A DNA stretch of 64,000 bases, taken from positions 5,237,001 to 5,301,000 of the forward strand of contig NZ_CP084061.1 of NCBI RefSeq assembly GCF_020215665.1, in the 5' to 3' direction. The stretch comes from Blautia parvula (GTDB lineage: Bacteria > Bacillota > Clostridia > Lachnospirales > Lachnospiraceae). Under the pieces are notes generated by a model. The model was not told the DNA's origin, searched no databases, and saw only the letters and a program-made list of their open reading frames with translations. Below, piece by piece: positions 52,041 to 60,921 of the stretch; position 1 is the first letter of the stretch, and every line of letters starts with the position of its first letter. A program made the position numbers and the translations under genes.

Positions 52041-53579
52041 ATGGGAAAGAACGAAAAGAAAGAACGTACAGTTCGTCTTCCGAATTTTTTTGAAGCTATT
52101 ATTCCAATTGTTGTCATGATGGCACTGATGCTTTATGGCTTCGTAGGAGGAAGCGGATACAGTGATGCCCACATGCCGTTACTGGTATCTATCGTAGTGG
52201 CCTGTATCATCGGCTGTCTCTGCGGACACAGCTTCTCCGACATGCTGGCTGGTATGTTGGACAGGCTGAGTGCTACAATGGAAGCGATACTGATTCTTTG
52301 TACAGTCGGTATCCTCGTGGCATCTTTCATTATGTCCGGTACAATTCCGGCCCTGATCTATTACGGCCTGGATTTACTGACACCTAAGCTTTTCCTGCCA
52401 ATCGGCTGTATTATGTGTGCGGTTGTTGGTCTGGCATGCGGTTCTTCCTGGACTGCTACTGCTACCATCGGTATCGCCTTTTTAGGTATCGGTGCCGGCC
52501 TGGGAATCAATCCTGCTATCACTGCAGGTATGATCATCTCCGGCGCTTATGTTGGTGATAAATTTTCACCGCTTTCCGATACTACAAACCTGGCGGCAGC
52601 GGTTTCCGAAACCGGCTTGTTTGACCACGTTACGGCAATGGTTTCCACCACAGGCCCAACGTTTGTGATCGCTTTGATCTTATACACGATCATGGGTCTG
52701 AATATTGATACATCAGGATTTGACGCCTCTGTGGCAACAGATTTACAGGCAGCTCTGGCAGAAGGCTTTAACTTAAGCCCGATTCTGCTGCTTCCGATCG
52801 TTGTTATCGTGGTGGTTTGTATTATGAAAGTACCGGGACTTGTGGGTATTTCAATCTCTGTGGGATGCGGTGTTCTCTTTGCCGCAGTTTTCCAGGGTAT
52901 GCACAGCTTAGGAGAACTGTTCGACGTTCTGCATTATGGTACAACATTTGAATCCACCAATGATTTAGCGAACGACCTGCTGAGCCGAGGCGGTATGGAC
53001 CACCAGATGTGGACCATTAACCTGATTCTGCTGGCAGTAGCCTACGGCGGTGCGCTGGAGCGCTGCGGATGTGTAGATACACTGTTCGGAGGCCTGAAGA
53101 AGAGACTCCACTCTGTGGGAAGTCTGATTCTGGCAACACTTCTGACATCCTTATTCTGCGATGCTACCATGTGCGACCAGTTCCTGGGAATTGGTGTACC
53201 GGCTCCGCTGTATGTTGACAAATATGACGAGATGGGTCTGGGACGTAATATGCTGTCCAGGACTTTGGAGGACTGCGGTACTCTGTGGGCAGTTATGTTC
53301 CCGTGGACGGGCTGCGGCGCTTACCAGATGGGTGTTCTGGGAGTGCATCCGTTCGCATACTTCCCATTTGCGTTCGTTAACCTGCTGAACCCGATCCTGG
53401 CTGCAATCCTTGCGTTCCTGGGTCGTAACATCTTCTGGGCTGACGGTGCTTATACGAATATTTTCGGCAAAACGACAATGCGTAAACCGGCCGCTGCTCC
53501 TGCAGATAAGCACGAGCTTGCAGTGAAGAATCTGGAAGCTATGCGTGCAGCCGGCAGGGCACCCAAAGCACAGGCATAA
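52041..53579 (+). CDS. NhaC-family Na+/H+ antiporter-like transporter
   Basis: The 512-residue protein has about 12 membrane segments and NhaC features: CGSSWTATATIGIAFLGIGAGLGI and SGAYVGDKFSPLSDTTNLAAA, where Ser/Asp/Thr of SPLSDTTN are the conserved polar core, repeated later as TTFESTNDLANDLLSRGGMDHQMW. Bacillus MleN of this family exchanges malate for lactate, so carboxylate exchange is also possible. Following hutH, a histidine/urocanate exchange driven by Na+ or H+ is worth considering. AAGAGGGG precedes the start. Confidence 0.85.
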   Translation: MGKNEKKERTVRLPNFFEAIIPIVVMMALMLYGFVGGSGYSDAHMPLLVSIVVACIIGCLCGHSFSDMLAGMLDRLSATMEAILILCTVGILVASFIMSGTIPALIYYGLDLLTPKLFLPIGCIMCAVVGLACGSSWTATATIGIAFLGIGAGLGINPAITAGMIISGAYVGDKFSPLSDTTNLAAAVSETGLFDHVTAMVSTTGPTFVIALILYTIMGLNIDTSGFDASVATDLQAALAEGFNLSPILLLPIVVIVVVCIMKVPGLVGISISVGCGVLFAAVFQGMHSLGELFDVLHYGTTFESTNDLANDLLSRGGMDHQMWTINLILLAVAYGGALERCGCVDTLFGGLKKRLHSVGSLILATLLTSLFCDATMCDQFLGIGVPAPLYVDKYDEMGLGRNMLSRTLEDCGTLWAVMFPWTGCGAYQMGVLGVHPFAYFPFAFVNLLNPILAAILAFLGRNIFWADGAYTNIFGKTTMRKPAAAPADKHELAVKNLEAMRAAGRAPKAQA

Positions 53580-53611
53580 TTTATCCGTTGTTGACTGAAA
53601 GGAGTATCATT

Positions 53612-54094
53612 TTGAGTGTTGAGCATCTTCCCTGGGACTCTTTAGAAGGACCGATTTATCATGCAAGGGAACTGAAACCCCGTAAGCAGTGGGTAACATA
53701 CGGCTGCTGGATCTTGTCCGCAGCTCTGATCATTGGAGGTATTGTGACGCCTTACCGCGTAGCCGCCGTATTTGGTGTGCTGTACATACTGACGCTGTTG
53801 ATGAAAAAAGATACAGTCATTACCGAGAGGGGACTGGAGATTTTTTATCAGATGAGGATTACCACACATTATGACTTCTGGAGCTGGAAGGAGATTGTTT
53901 CCGTGATTCGGGAAGACAGAAAGCATCCGGAACTGGTGGCGCTCCATTTTGGCAGGGGCAACAGAAGTAAACGCCTGTTTTTCACAAAGGCGGATGCGAA
54001 ACAGATAATGGTGCTTGCAAGAAAGAAAAACTCCAGAGCCGTGGTGTCAGATGCTGATCCGCGGCAGATGGCCGGATACAAAAAGAAGAAGTAG
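53612..54094 (+). CDS. Small membrane protein of the hutH operon
   Basis: The 160-residue protein starts at TTG 53612 (AAAGGAG, spacing 7), has two membrane segments (about 30-65) and a C-terminal cytoplasmic part with a PH-like pattern (DTVITERGLEIFYQMRITTHYDFWSWKEIVSVI). This recalls the YcxB/DUF304-type domains, but I cannot assign a family with confidence. It follows the antiporter by 32 bases and is probably co-transcribed with it. Function unknown. Confidence 0.7.
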   Translation: MSVEHLPWDSLEGPIYHARELKPRKQWVTYGCWILSAALIIGGIVTPYRVAAVFGVLYILTLLMKKDTVITERGLEIFYQMRITTHYDFWSWKEIVSVIREDRKHPELVALHFGRGNRSKRLFFTKADAKQIMVLARKKNSRAVVSDADPRQMAGYKKKK

Positions 54095-54153
54095 ATATTT
54101 GTGAATATGTCCAGGAAATCTGTTTTATCAACAGGTCTCCGAATTATAGGGAA

Positions 54154-54228
54154 GGGAAAGTAAACTCCTCTTACTTTCCCCGGACGAGAGGCTGCGCACT
54201 TATGAATAACATAAGTGTGCAGTCTTTT
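54154..54228 (+). terminator. Two hairpins ending the hutH operon
   Basis: GGGAAAGTAA/TTACTTTCCC (54154-54163, 54171-54180) is followed by CTGCGCACTTATG/CATAAGTGTGCAG (54192-54204, 54210-54222, one G-T pair), which is followed by a T5 run. The second is the likely terminator. Confidence 0.75.
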
Positions 54229-54355
54229 TAAAAGAGATTTTTAACAAATTTTTAAATTGGACAAAAAAAGACTAGATTTATAGGAGAATATGTGATAGAA
54301 TCAGTGTAATTCAGGAGATAACTGGAGAAGCTATATACAGGAGGTATAAAATATT

Positions 54356-54514
54356 ATGAAGAAATATGTATGCGAACCATGCGGATATGAATATGACCCT
54401 GAGGTAGGAGATCCGGAAAGCGGAATTGCTCCGGGAACCTCATTTGATGACCTTCCGGAAGACTGGGTATGCCCAATCTGCGGTATGGGAAAAGATGTAT
54501 TTATTGAGGCTTAA
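54356..54514 (+). CDS. Rubredoxin
   Basis: The 52-residue protein has both CxxC pairs of rubredoxin, Cys6-x2-Cys9 ([12 protein letters not shown]) and Cys39-x2-Cys42 ([10 protein letters not shown]), and the conserved DPExGxPxxGIAPGTxFxDLPxDW core. It binds one iron and carries electrons in the cytoplasm, often to peroxide or superoxide-removing enzymes. CAGGAGG precedes the start. It is too short to appear among long frames but is certain from the motif. A separate monocistronic unit with its own terminator. Confidence 0.96.
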   Translation: MKKYVCEPCGYEYDPEVGDPESGIAPGTSFDDLPEDWVCPICGMGKDVFIEA

Positions 54515-54515
54515 T

Positions 54516-54550
54516 AAAAAAGGCTGCCGCGTATAACGGCAGCTTTTTTG
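54516..54550. terminator. Terminator between rubredoxin and lysR
   Basis: GCTGCCG (54523-54529) pairs with CGGCAGC (54537-54543), extended by A/T pairs at the base, with T runs on both strands for the convergent genes. Confidence 0.85.
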
Positions 54551-54555
54551 CGGAC

Positions 54556-55479
54556 TTAACTGTCCACCAGTTTTCCGCCGGGCAGCTTCCGGATCTCCTC
54601 CGCATCATTGTAGCTGCTCACAATCTCTTTCAGCCGGAGAATGGAGTCTGTCAGGTATTTGTCCTTGTGGTACACAAAGGAGAAATGCCGGTTCCATTCC
54701 TTGTGAGGACCTGTGAATACATACATCTCACCGTTCTGGATCTCCTTTTCCAGAAGGCGGATGGAGATGACTGCCATACAGTTGTTGATCTGTATGGCAT
54801 TTTTTATGGAATCAGGGGTGCTCTCCTCAAATACGGTATGGATGTCAAGGCCATGGCGCACAATGAAATTCTCAAACAGTTCCCTGGTACCGCTCCCGGG
54901 TTCTCTTTTTACAAAGTCATGTCCGTTCAGTTCATTGATGAATAAAGTGTGGCGGCCGAAAAAGAGGTGGTTCTGTCCGCATGCCAGCACAAGCATGTCG
55001 TCAATGAGGGGAATGGATACCAGATCCCGGCTCTTGACACGGCCTTCCACGATACCCACATCCAGCTCCATATTCAGAAGTTTTTGTTCTATGATCTGGG
55101 TATTGTTCATATAAGAATAGATATCAAGGTCGGGCTGCTCTGCGCGCAGGTCCCGCACCACCCTGGAGAGGATTCCGCTGCCAAGGGTAATCGTGCCGCC
55201 GATACGGAGCTTTTCCCGGCGGTTTTCCTTCTGCATGCTCTCCTCCAGGCTTTCAAACTGGGTGACGAGCTGTTTGGCAGTGACATAGAGCTTTTTTCCA
55301 TCCTCTGTGATGTAGAGCTTTTTTGACAGGCGCTCAAAGAGCAGTGTCTGGTAGTGCTCCTCCAGTTCCCGGATCGCCTGGCTGACGGAGGGCTGGGTGA
55401 TGAAGAGCTGTTCTGCTGCCAGGCTCATTTTACCGGATTCTGCCACGGCCAGAAATATCTTCAAATGTCTGATGGTCAT
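54556..55479 (-). CDS. LysR family transcriptional regulator
   Basis: The 307-residue protein starts with the LysR helix-turn-helix (HLKIFLAVAESGKMSLAAEQLFITQPSVSQAIRELE) and has the usual substrate-binding domain (LRIGGTITLGSGIL, LDVGIVEGRV, FVKREPGSGTRELF), close to CysL/CbbR. AAAGGAGA precedes the start. It is divergent from the CoA-disulfide reductase/sulfite reductase-like genes 195 bases away, which it probably regulates. Confidence 0.92.
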   Translation of the reverse strand: MTIRHLKIFLAVAESGKMSLAAEQLFITQPSVSQAIRELEEHYQTLLFERLSKKLYITEDGKKLYVTAKQLVTQFESLEESMQKENRREKLRIGGTITLGSGILSRVVRDLRAEQPDLDIYSYMNNTQIIEQKLLNMELDVGIVEGRVKSRDLVSIPLIDDMLVLACGQNHLFFGRHTLFINELNGHDFVKREPGSGTRELFENFIVRHGLDIHTVFEESTPDSIKNAIQINNCMAVISIRLLEKEIQNGEMYVFTGPHKEWNRHFSFVYHKDKYLTDSILRLKEIVSSYNDAEEIRKLPGGKLVDS

Positions 55480-55587
55480 AAGACGTCTCCTTTATCATAG
55501 GTAAATCCTATTAATTATATAAAATTATATTACTTTTCTTATACATGTGCAAGTGTTATACTAATCATAAACCAAAGAGAGCAAGTT

Positions 55588-55646
55588 GTAACTGTTCAAA
55601 TCAGGTCTGTGTATTGACTGCGTTGACCGTGCATAAGAGTAGTTAC
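55588..55646. repeat. Truncated interspersed element in the lysR promoter region
   Basis: GTAACTGTTCAA, then CAGGTCTGTGTATTGACTGCG, TTGACCGTGCATAAGAGTAG and GTTAC matches the left part of elements A and C with several changes. It lies directly upstream of the reductase gene and may have brought or altered its promoter. Confidence 0.7.
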
Positions 55647-55674
55647 GCAAATTTGAGAAAAGAAGGTATGGGCT

Positions 55675-57309
55675 ATGAAAGTATTGGTTATCGGCGGCGT
55701 GGCCGCAGGCACAAAGGTTGCGGCAAAATTAAAAAGAGAGAGCAGAGAGACAGAGGTATTGATTCTTACCAAGAGTGAGGATATTTCTTATGCGGGCTGC
55801 GGACTTCCTTATTATGTAGGTGATGTGATTCATGAGAGAAGCCAGTTGATCGTCAACACACCTGAGAAATTTGCAAAACTGACCGGAGCGGAAGTTGAGA
55901 CAGGTATTGAGGTGACGGGTCTTGACCGTGAAGGCAGAAAAGTGACTGCCAAAGACCTGAAATCAGGTGAGACAAAAGAATATACATATGATAAACTGGT
56001 AATAGCAACCGGTGCGTCTCCAGTTGTACCGCCCCTTCCGGGACTTGATATGAAGAATGTATTTATGATGAGAACGCCTGATGACGCGGAGGCCCTCAGA
56101 AAAGCAGCGGAATCCGGCACGATCAAGCGTGCAGTGATCGCGGGCGGTGGATTTATCGGTCTGGAAGTTGCGGAGAATCTTCAGAGCCGCGGCATCCGCA
56201 CCACAGTTCTGGATATGCTCCCGCACATTATGCCGGGATTTGACCCGGAGATGGCAGAGTTTGTGGAGGACCATCTGGCAGACCAGGGAATCATGACACT
56301 TCTGGATACGAAGCTGGAAGGTGTGGAAGGTGACGGGACTGTTGAGAAGGTTAAGACATCCAGAAGAGCGATCAAGGCAGATGCCCTGGTACTCTCCCTT
56401 GGTATCCGTGCAAATACAGCATTCCTGGCAGATACGGGAATTGAGCTTGCGCCAAACAGAACGGTTCTGGTAGATGACCATATGAGAACCAATGACGAGA
56501 ATATTTATGCTCTCGGTGACTGCTCCATGGTCACCAACCGTATGACACATGCAAGAGCATGGTCACCCATGGGTTCCTCTGCAAACATTGAAGGCAGGAT
56601 CGCAGCACAGAATATTGCCGGTGCTGATGTTTCCTATCCGGGCGTTCTGGGAACAGGCGTGGTAAAACTGCCGGGACTGAACGCAGGCCGTACAGGACTT
56701 ACAGAGCAGGTGGCTAAGGAAGCGGGACATGATGTGGTTTCCGTTGTAGCTGTTGTAGATGACAAGGCACATTATTATCCGGGTGCAGACTCCTTCCTGG
56801 TCAAGATGATCGCAGATAAAACGACCGGTGAATTCCTGGGAATCCAGGTATTGGGAAAGGGCGCTGTGGATAAGATGGTGGATATCGCTGTAGTGGCACT
56901 GAGCATGAAGGCCACTGTGCAGCAGCTGGAGCATCTGGATTTTGCGTATGCACCGCCGTTCTCAACAGCGATCCACCCCTTCGCACACTGCATCAATATC
57001 CTTCTGAACAAAATGTCCGGTTCTTTAGATACCTTTACGCCGGTTGAGTTCGCAGAAGGCAAGGCAGAGGGCTACAAAGTGATTGACGCATCCCTGAAAC
57101 CGACTCTGGAAGGTGTGGAATTTATGAATCTGGAGGAGATTGACGGTGAAGTGGAAGGTCATCCGAAGGATGAGAAGATGCTTCTTGTATGCGCAAAAGG
57201 TAAGAGGGCATATATGCTGCAGAACCGTCTGAGATATTACGGATACACCAATACCAAGGTTCTGGAGGGCGGAAGCACATTCAATGGAGAAGATCTGACA
57301 GAAGACTGA
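55675..57309 (+). CDS. CoA-disulfide reductase with C-terminal rhodanese domain
   Basis: The 544-residue flavoprotein has the FAD motif VIGGVAAGTKVAAKLKRE, the active Cys42 in SYAGCGLPYYVGD, the NAD(P)H motif AGGGFIGLEVAENL and a C-terminal rhodanese domain with Cys506 in LLVCAKGKRAY. Known fusions (CoADR-RHD) reduce CoA disulfide, CoA-persulfide or polysulfide. Sequence alone does not decide the substrate. It is the first gene ahead of a siroheme-type reductase, suggesting a common role in sulfur reduction or thiol redox control. Confidence 0.9.
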   Translation: MKVLVIGGVAAGTKVAAKLKRESRETEVLILTKSEDISYAGCGLPYYVGDVIHERSQLIVNTPEKFAKLTGAEVETGIEVTGLDREGRKVTAKDLKSGETKEYTYDKLVIATGASPVVPPLPGLDMKNVFMMRTPDDAEALRKAAESGTIKRAVIAGGGFIGLEVAENLQSRGIRTTVLDMLPHIMPGFDPEMAEFVEDHLADQGIMTLLDTKLEGVEGDGTVEKVKTSRRAIKADALVLSLGIRANTAFLADTGIELAPNRTVLVDDHMRTNDENIYALGDCSMVTNRMTHARAWSPMGSSANIEGRIAAQNIAGADVSYPGVLGTGVVKLPGLNAGRTGLTEQVAKEAGHDVVSVVAVVDDKAHYYPGADSFLVKMIADKTTGEFLGIQVLGKGAVDKMVDIAVVALSMKATVQQLEHLDFAYAPPFSTAIHPFAHCINILLNKMSGSLDTFTPVEFAEGKAEGYKVIDASLKPTLEGVEFMNLEEIDGEVEGHPKDEKMLLVCAKGKRAYMLQNRLRYYGYTNTKVLEGGSTFNGEDLTED

Positions 57310-57388
57310 AGAATGATGTAAAACATAACAGCAGGAACGCACAAGACAGGCAAGACCAGAAAAGATAAAAAGTTGGAGGAAAGTAGAA

Positions 57389-58342
57389 ATGGCAACATTA
57401 ACAGTGAGCAAAGAAGATGAGAAAAGAGTAAAGGCCCTGGGCTTTTTGAACAACAAGGGAACGGATAATTTTTCCGCCAGGATCATAACCAAGAACGGAA
57501 AAATCACAGCAGAACAGCAGATATGTATTGGTGAGGCAGCAAAACTGTTCGGCAACGGCGGGGTGACATACACCACACGTCTTACCGTGGAAGTTCAGGG
57601 AGTCCCATATGAGAAAATTGATGAGTTTCGTGCCTATATCCAGAAATGCGGGCTGGACACAGGCGGTACCGGTTCTAAAGTGCGCCCTGTAGTATCCTGT
57701 AAAGGAACCACCTGCCAGTATGGCCTTCTGGATTCCTTTGGACTTTCCGAAGAGATTCATGATGAGTTTTATGTAAACTGGCATGATGTAAAACTGCCTC
57801 ACAAATTTAAAATCGCAGTGGGCGGATGTCCAAACAACTGTGTGAAACCGAACCTGAATGATTTGGGTATTGTCGGTCAGCTCATTCCAAACTTTGATCA
57901 GGATATGTGCAGCGGATGTAAGAAGTGCAGCGTTGTGAAAATCTGTCCCATTGATGCTGTGAAGCTTGTGGACGGGGTCATGGAGCTTGACCGGGAAAAA
58001 TGTATCAACTGCGGACGTTGTATCGGCACCTGTCATTTTGACGCCATTGAGGACGGCACCTACGGATATAAGATCTATCTGGGCGGAAGATGGGGAAAGA
58101 AGATCGCCATCGGAAAGCCTATGAGCAAGATCTTTACAACCAAGGAAGAGCTTATGAGTGTAATTGAGAAAACCCTTCTTCTGTACAGGGAACAGGGAAA
58201 GACAGGAGAACGTTTCTCTGATACGATTGAGCGTCTTGGATTTGAGAATGTGGAGGCACAGCTTCTCTCCGATGAGATCCTGGAGAGGAAAGAGGAAATC
58301 CTGTCTGCCAAACTGCACGAGGTGGGCGGAGCTACCTGCTAA
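57389..58342 (+). CDS. Siroheme/Fe-S nitrite-sulfite reductase-like protein with ferredoxin domain
   Basis: The 317-residue protein has the siroheme-[4Fe-4S] motif C104-x4-C109 (SCKGTTCQYG) and C147-x3-C151 (GGCPNNCVKP), then a double-cluster ferredoxin insert (C174, C177, C180, C186 and C205, C208, C211, C215). It is shorter than assimilatory sulfite reductase and resembles AsrC, the catalytic subunit of anaerobic sulfite reductase. AsrA and AsrB are not next to it, so its electron donor would be different. It follows the CoADR-rhodanese gene by 79 bases. GGAGGAAAG precedes the start. Confidence 0.85.
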   Translation: MATLTVSKEDEKRVKALGFLNNKGTDNFSARIITKNGKITAEQQICIGEAAKLFGNGGVTYTTRLTVEVQGVPYEKIDEFRAYIQKCGLDTGGTGSKVRPVVSCKGTTCQYGLLDSFGLSEEIHDEFYVNWHDVKLPHKFKIAVGGCPNNCVKPNLNDLGIVGQLIPNFDQDMCSGCKKCSVVKICPIDAVKLVDGVMELDREKCINCGRCIGTCHFDAIEDGTYGYKIYLGGRWGKKIAIGKPMSKIFTTKEELMSVIEKTLLLYREQGKTGERFSDTIERLGFENVEAQLLSDEILERKEEILSAKLHEVGGATC

Positions 58343-58391
58343 GATGCCTTACCGGCTGCATAATGACAGCTATGAAAAATGTCTTTCTGCA

Positions 58392-58468
58392 TTGACAAAA
58401 GAATTATGGATTGCTATGATTAATAGCAAAGAAACGAAGAGGGTATCTTTTACAGACACCCTCTTTTT
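58392..58468 (+). promoter_or_regulatory. dapF promoter followed by a hairpin terminator
   Basis: TTGACA (58392-58397) and TATGAT (58415-58420) are 17 bases apart, a strong promoter. A hairpin AGAGGGT/ACCCTCT with a T6 run (58438-58468) begins about 10 bases after the expected start. It either ends readthrough from the reductase gene or is a leader attenuator in front of dapF. Confidence 0.6.
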
Positions 58469-58550
58469 TCTCTGCGGGCAGGTGCGGGAATGCGCTGCCC
58501 GGGGAAAAGAAAATGAAGACACAGGATACAGAGCAAAGGAGGCAGCAGCG

Positions 58551-59384
58551 ATGAAATTTACAAAGATGCAGGGAATCGGCAATGATTATGTGTATGTGAA
58601 TTGTTTTCAGGAGACAGTGGAAAATCCGTCGGAAGCGGCAAAGAAGGTCAGTGACCGGCATTTCGGCATTGGGTCTGACGGGCTGATCCTGATCAAACCC
58701 TCAGAAAAAGCGGATTTTGAGATGGAAATGTACAATGCGGACGGCAGCCAGGGCGCCATGTGCGGCAACGGCATCCGTTGTGTGGCAAAATATGTGTATG
58801 ATTACGGCCTCACAGACAAGACAAGGATCAGTGTGGATACGAAAAGCGGCATCAAGTACCTGGATCTGACTGTGAAAAACGGCAGAGTGGCTCTGGTGAA
58901 AGTGAATATGGGAAAGCCGGAATTCCATACGGAGAACATTCCCATGAAGCACAGAAAAGAAAAGGTCATCCGTGAGCCGTTGGCTGTGAAGCAGCAGGTC
59001 TATGAGGTGACGGCAGTATCCATGGGAAACCCCCATGCGGTGGTGTTCATGGAGGATGTGAAAGGACTGGATATTAAGGAGATTGGTCCTTATTTTGAGA
59101 AACACGAGGCATTTCCGGAGGGTGTCAACACAGAATTTGTCCGTGTTTTAGATGAGAAGACCGTGGAGATGCGGGTCTGGGAAAGAGGCAGCGGGGAGAC
59201 CCTGGCCTGCGGGACAGGAGCCTGTGCTGTGGCGGCAGCCTGCGTGATGAACGGATATACAGAGGAGGAGGTAACGGTAAAACTGCTGGGCGGTGACCTG
59301 AAGATTTTCTGGGACAGAAAAGAGGACACCATCTACATGACAGGTCCTGCGGAAGTGGTTTTTGACGGTACGATCGAACTATGA
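58551..59384 (+). CDS. dapF: Diaminopimelate epimerase
   Basis: The 277-residue protein has both catalytic cysteines: MCGNGIRCVAKYVYD (about 73) and LACGTGACAVAAACV (about 217), with MQGIGNDYVYVN at the start. It converts LL- into meso-diaminopimelate for lysine and peptidoglycan synthesis. The start at 58551 has AAAGGAGG and the true DapF N-terminus; the frame is open for another 129 codons upstream without family similarity. The stop overlaps the MATE gene start by 4 bases. Confidence 0.95.
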   Translation: MKFTKMQGIGNDYVYVNCFQETVENPSEAAKKVSDRHFGIGSDGLILIKPSEKADFEMEMYNADGSQGAMCGNGIRCVAKYVYDYGLTDKTRISVDTKSGIKYLDLTVKNGRVALVKVNMGKPEFHTENIPMKHRKEKVIREPLAVKQQVYEVTAVSMGNPHAVVFMEDVKGLDIKEIGPYFEKHEAFPEGVNTEFVRVLDEKTVEMRVWERGSGETLACGTGACAVAAACVMNGYTEEEVTVKLLGGDLKIFWDRKEDTIYMTGPAEVVFDGTIEL

Positions 59385-60739
59385 GATTTCGTATGACAAC
59401 AGAGGACAAGCGCTTCTACGGAAATGTGATGCGGCTTGTCATGCCTATGGCACTTCAGAACCTGATCAACGTGGGGGTTACCTCCACGGACGTGATTATG
59501 CTGGGAAGAGTGGGAGAGACAGCGCTTTCCGGCGTTTCCCTGGCGAACCAGGTATATTTTATCCTGTCCCTGATCTTCTTCGGACTGACCTCAGGGGCCT
59601 GTGTGCTGACTGCCCAGTATTGGGGAAAGCAGGATACCCGGACCATTGAGAAGGTCATGGGCATGTCCTTCCGCATAGCGATCCTGTCCGCTGCGGTATT
59701 CACGGCGCTGGCGCTGTGCGTGCCGGATCTGCTGATGCGGATCTTCACCTCAGACGAGGCGATCATTGCGGAGGGTGTGAGCTATCTTCGGATCGTGGCG
59801 TTTTCCTACATACTTGCAGCGTTTACCAATGTATATCTGAATATTATCAGGAGTATTGAGCGTGTAGTGATCGCGACGGTGGTATATGCCACATCCCTGT
59901 CCGTCAATATTATCCTCAATGCGGTTTTTATTTTCGGTCTTCTGGGTGCTCCCGCCCTGGGGGCTGCAGGTGCGGCTATCGGCACGCTGTGCGCGAGAGC
60001 TGTGGAGGTCATTATTGTCGTATATTATGCCCGGAAGAAAAATGATGTAGTGCGCATCCGCATAAAGGATATGTTCAAAAGATACAAATGGCTGGAAAAA
60101 GACTTTTTCGTGTATGCCTTCCCTGTGCTTCTCAATGAGTTTGCCTGGGGCGCAGGCATGGCTGCCATCTCGTCCATTGTGGGGCATCTGGGCAGTGCGT
60201 CTGTGGCTGCTCATTCCGTGGCACAGGTGTGCAGACAGTTATCCATGGTCATTGCATTCGGTATCTCCAACGCCACTGCCATCATGATAGGCAAGGCGAT
60301 CGGGGAGAAGAAAGAGGCGCTTGCCAGGGATTACGGCAGCCGGTTTGCAAAGCTTTCCCTTCTGTTCGGAGCAGCGGGCGGTATCCTGATCCTTGTGATC
60401 TCGCCCTTTGTGTGCAATATGCTGAAACTGACGCCTCTGGCGAAATCCTATCTCCAGGTCATGATGGTGATCATGTCCTACTATGTGGTGGGACAGTCCT
60501 TCAACTCCACTTTGGTGGTAGGCGTGTTCAGAGCCGGGGGAGACACTATGTTCGGGCTGTTCCTGGACGTGGGAATCATGTGGCTGTGCTCCATTTTCGC
60601 TGCGGCTGTGGCGGCCTTTGTGATACACGTACCCATGCCATGGGTTTACATAATCCTGTGCAGCGATGAGGTGATCAAAGTGCCGTTTTCCTGGAAGCGA
60701 TATAAAAGTTATAAATGGCTGAATAATATTACGAGATAA
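59381..60739 (+). CDS. MATE family efflux transporter
   Basis: The 452-residue protein has 12 membrane segments and MATE features: MPMALQNLINVGVTSTDVIMLGRVGE at the start, QYWGKQDTRTIEKVMG after helix 2, and VAAHSVAQVCRQLSMVIAFGISNAT in the second half. It uses an Na+ or H+ gradient to export cationic drugs or metabolites. ATGA overlap with dapF means coupled translation; the link between these two functions is not obvious. Confidence 0.92.
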   Translation: MRFRMTTEDKRFYGNVMRLVMPMALQNLINVGVTSTDVIMLGRVGETALSGVSLANQVYFILSLIFFGLTSGACVLTAQYWGKQDTRTIEKVMGMSFRIAILSAAVFTALALCVPDLLMRIFTSDEAIIAEGVSYLRIVAFSYILAAFTNVYLNIIRSIERVVIATVVYATSLSVNIILNAVFIFGLLGAPALGAAGAAIGTLCARAVEVIIVVYYARKKNDVVRIRIKDMFKRYKWLEKDFFVYAFPVLLNEFAWGAGMAAISSIVGHLGSASVAAHSVAQVCRQLSMVIAFGISNATAIMIGKAIGEKKEALARDYGSRFAKLSLLFGAAGGILILVISPFVCNMLKLTPLAKSYLQVMMVIMSYYVVGQSFNSTLVVGVFRAGGDTMFGLFLDVGIMWLCSIFAAAVAAFVIHVPMPWVYIILCSDEVIKVPFSWKRYKSYKWLNNITR

Positions 60740-60764
60740 AAAATATTGAAGCCTCAAGGCTTTC

Positions 60765-60812
60765 GTGGGGATATTGGATTAAATTCATCTGGATTTTGTG
60801 CAATATTCCCAC
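60765..60812. repeat. 12-bp inverted repeat between the MATE gene and nrdD
   Basis: GTGGGGATATTG (60765-60776) and CAATATTCCCAC (60801-60812) pair at 11 positions plus a G-T. There is no T tract after it. It could be a regulator site or an mRNA structure. No clear NrdR box (ACACTATATATAGTGT) was found nearby. Confidence 0.45.
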
Positions 60813-60921
60813 TTCCCTTTCAGAAAGAAACATGATATACTTTGTGATACAAAATCTGGTAATAACAAAAGAATAAAATAATAAGTGACACAAGATGTAG
60901 TGCTGCAATGAGGTGAAGGCA

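Noticed and set aside
57398-58318. 306-codon minus-strand frame opposite the siroheme-type reductase
   Set aside because: All Fe-S motifs are on the plus strand; the antisense frame has no RBS or recognised motif.
58164-58550. N-terminal extension of DapF by 129 residues
   Set aside because: It overlaps the reductase gene and a promoter/terminator; the family start with a good RBS is at 58551.
60765-60912. NrdR box upstream of nrdD
   Set aside because: No match to the known palindrome was found; only an unrelated 12-bp inverted repeat is present.
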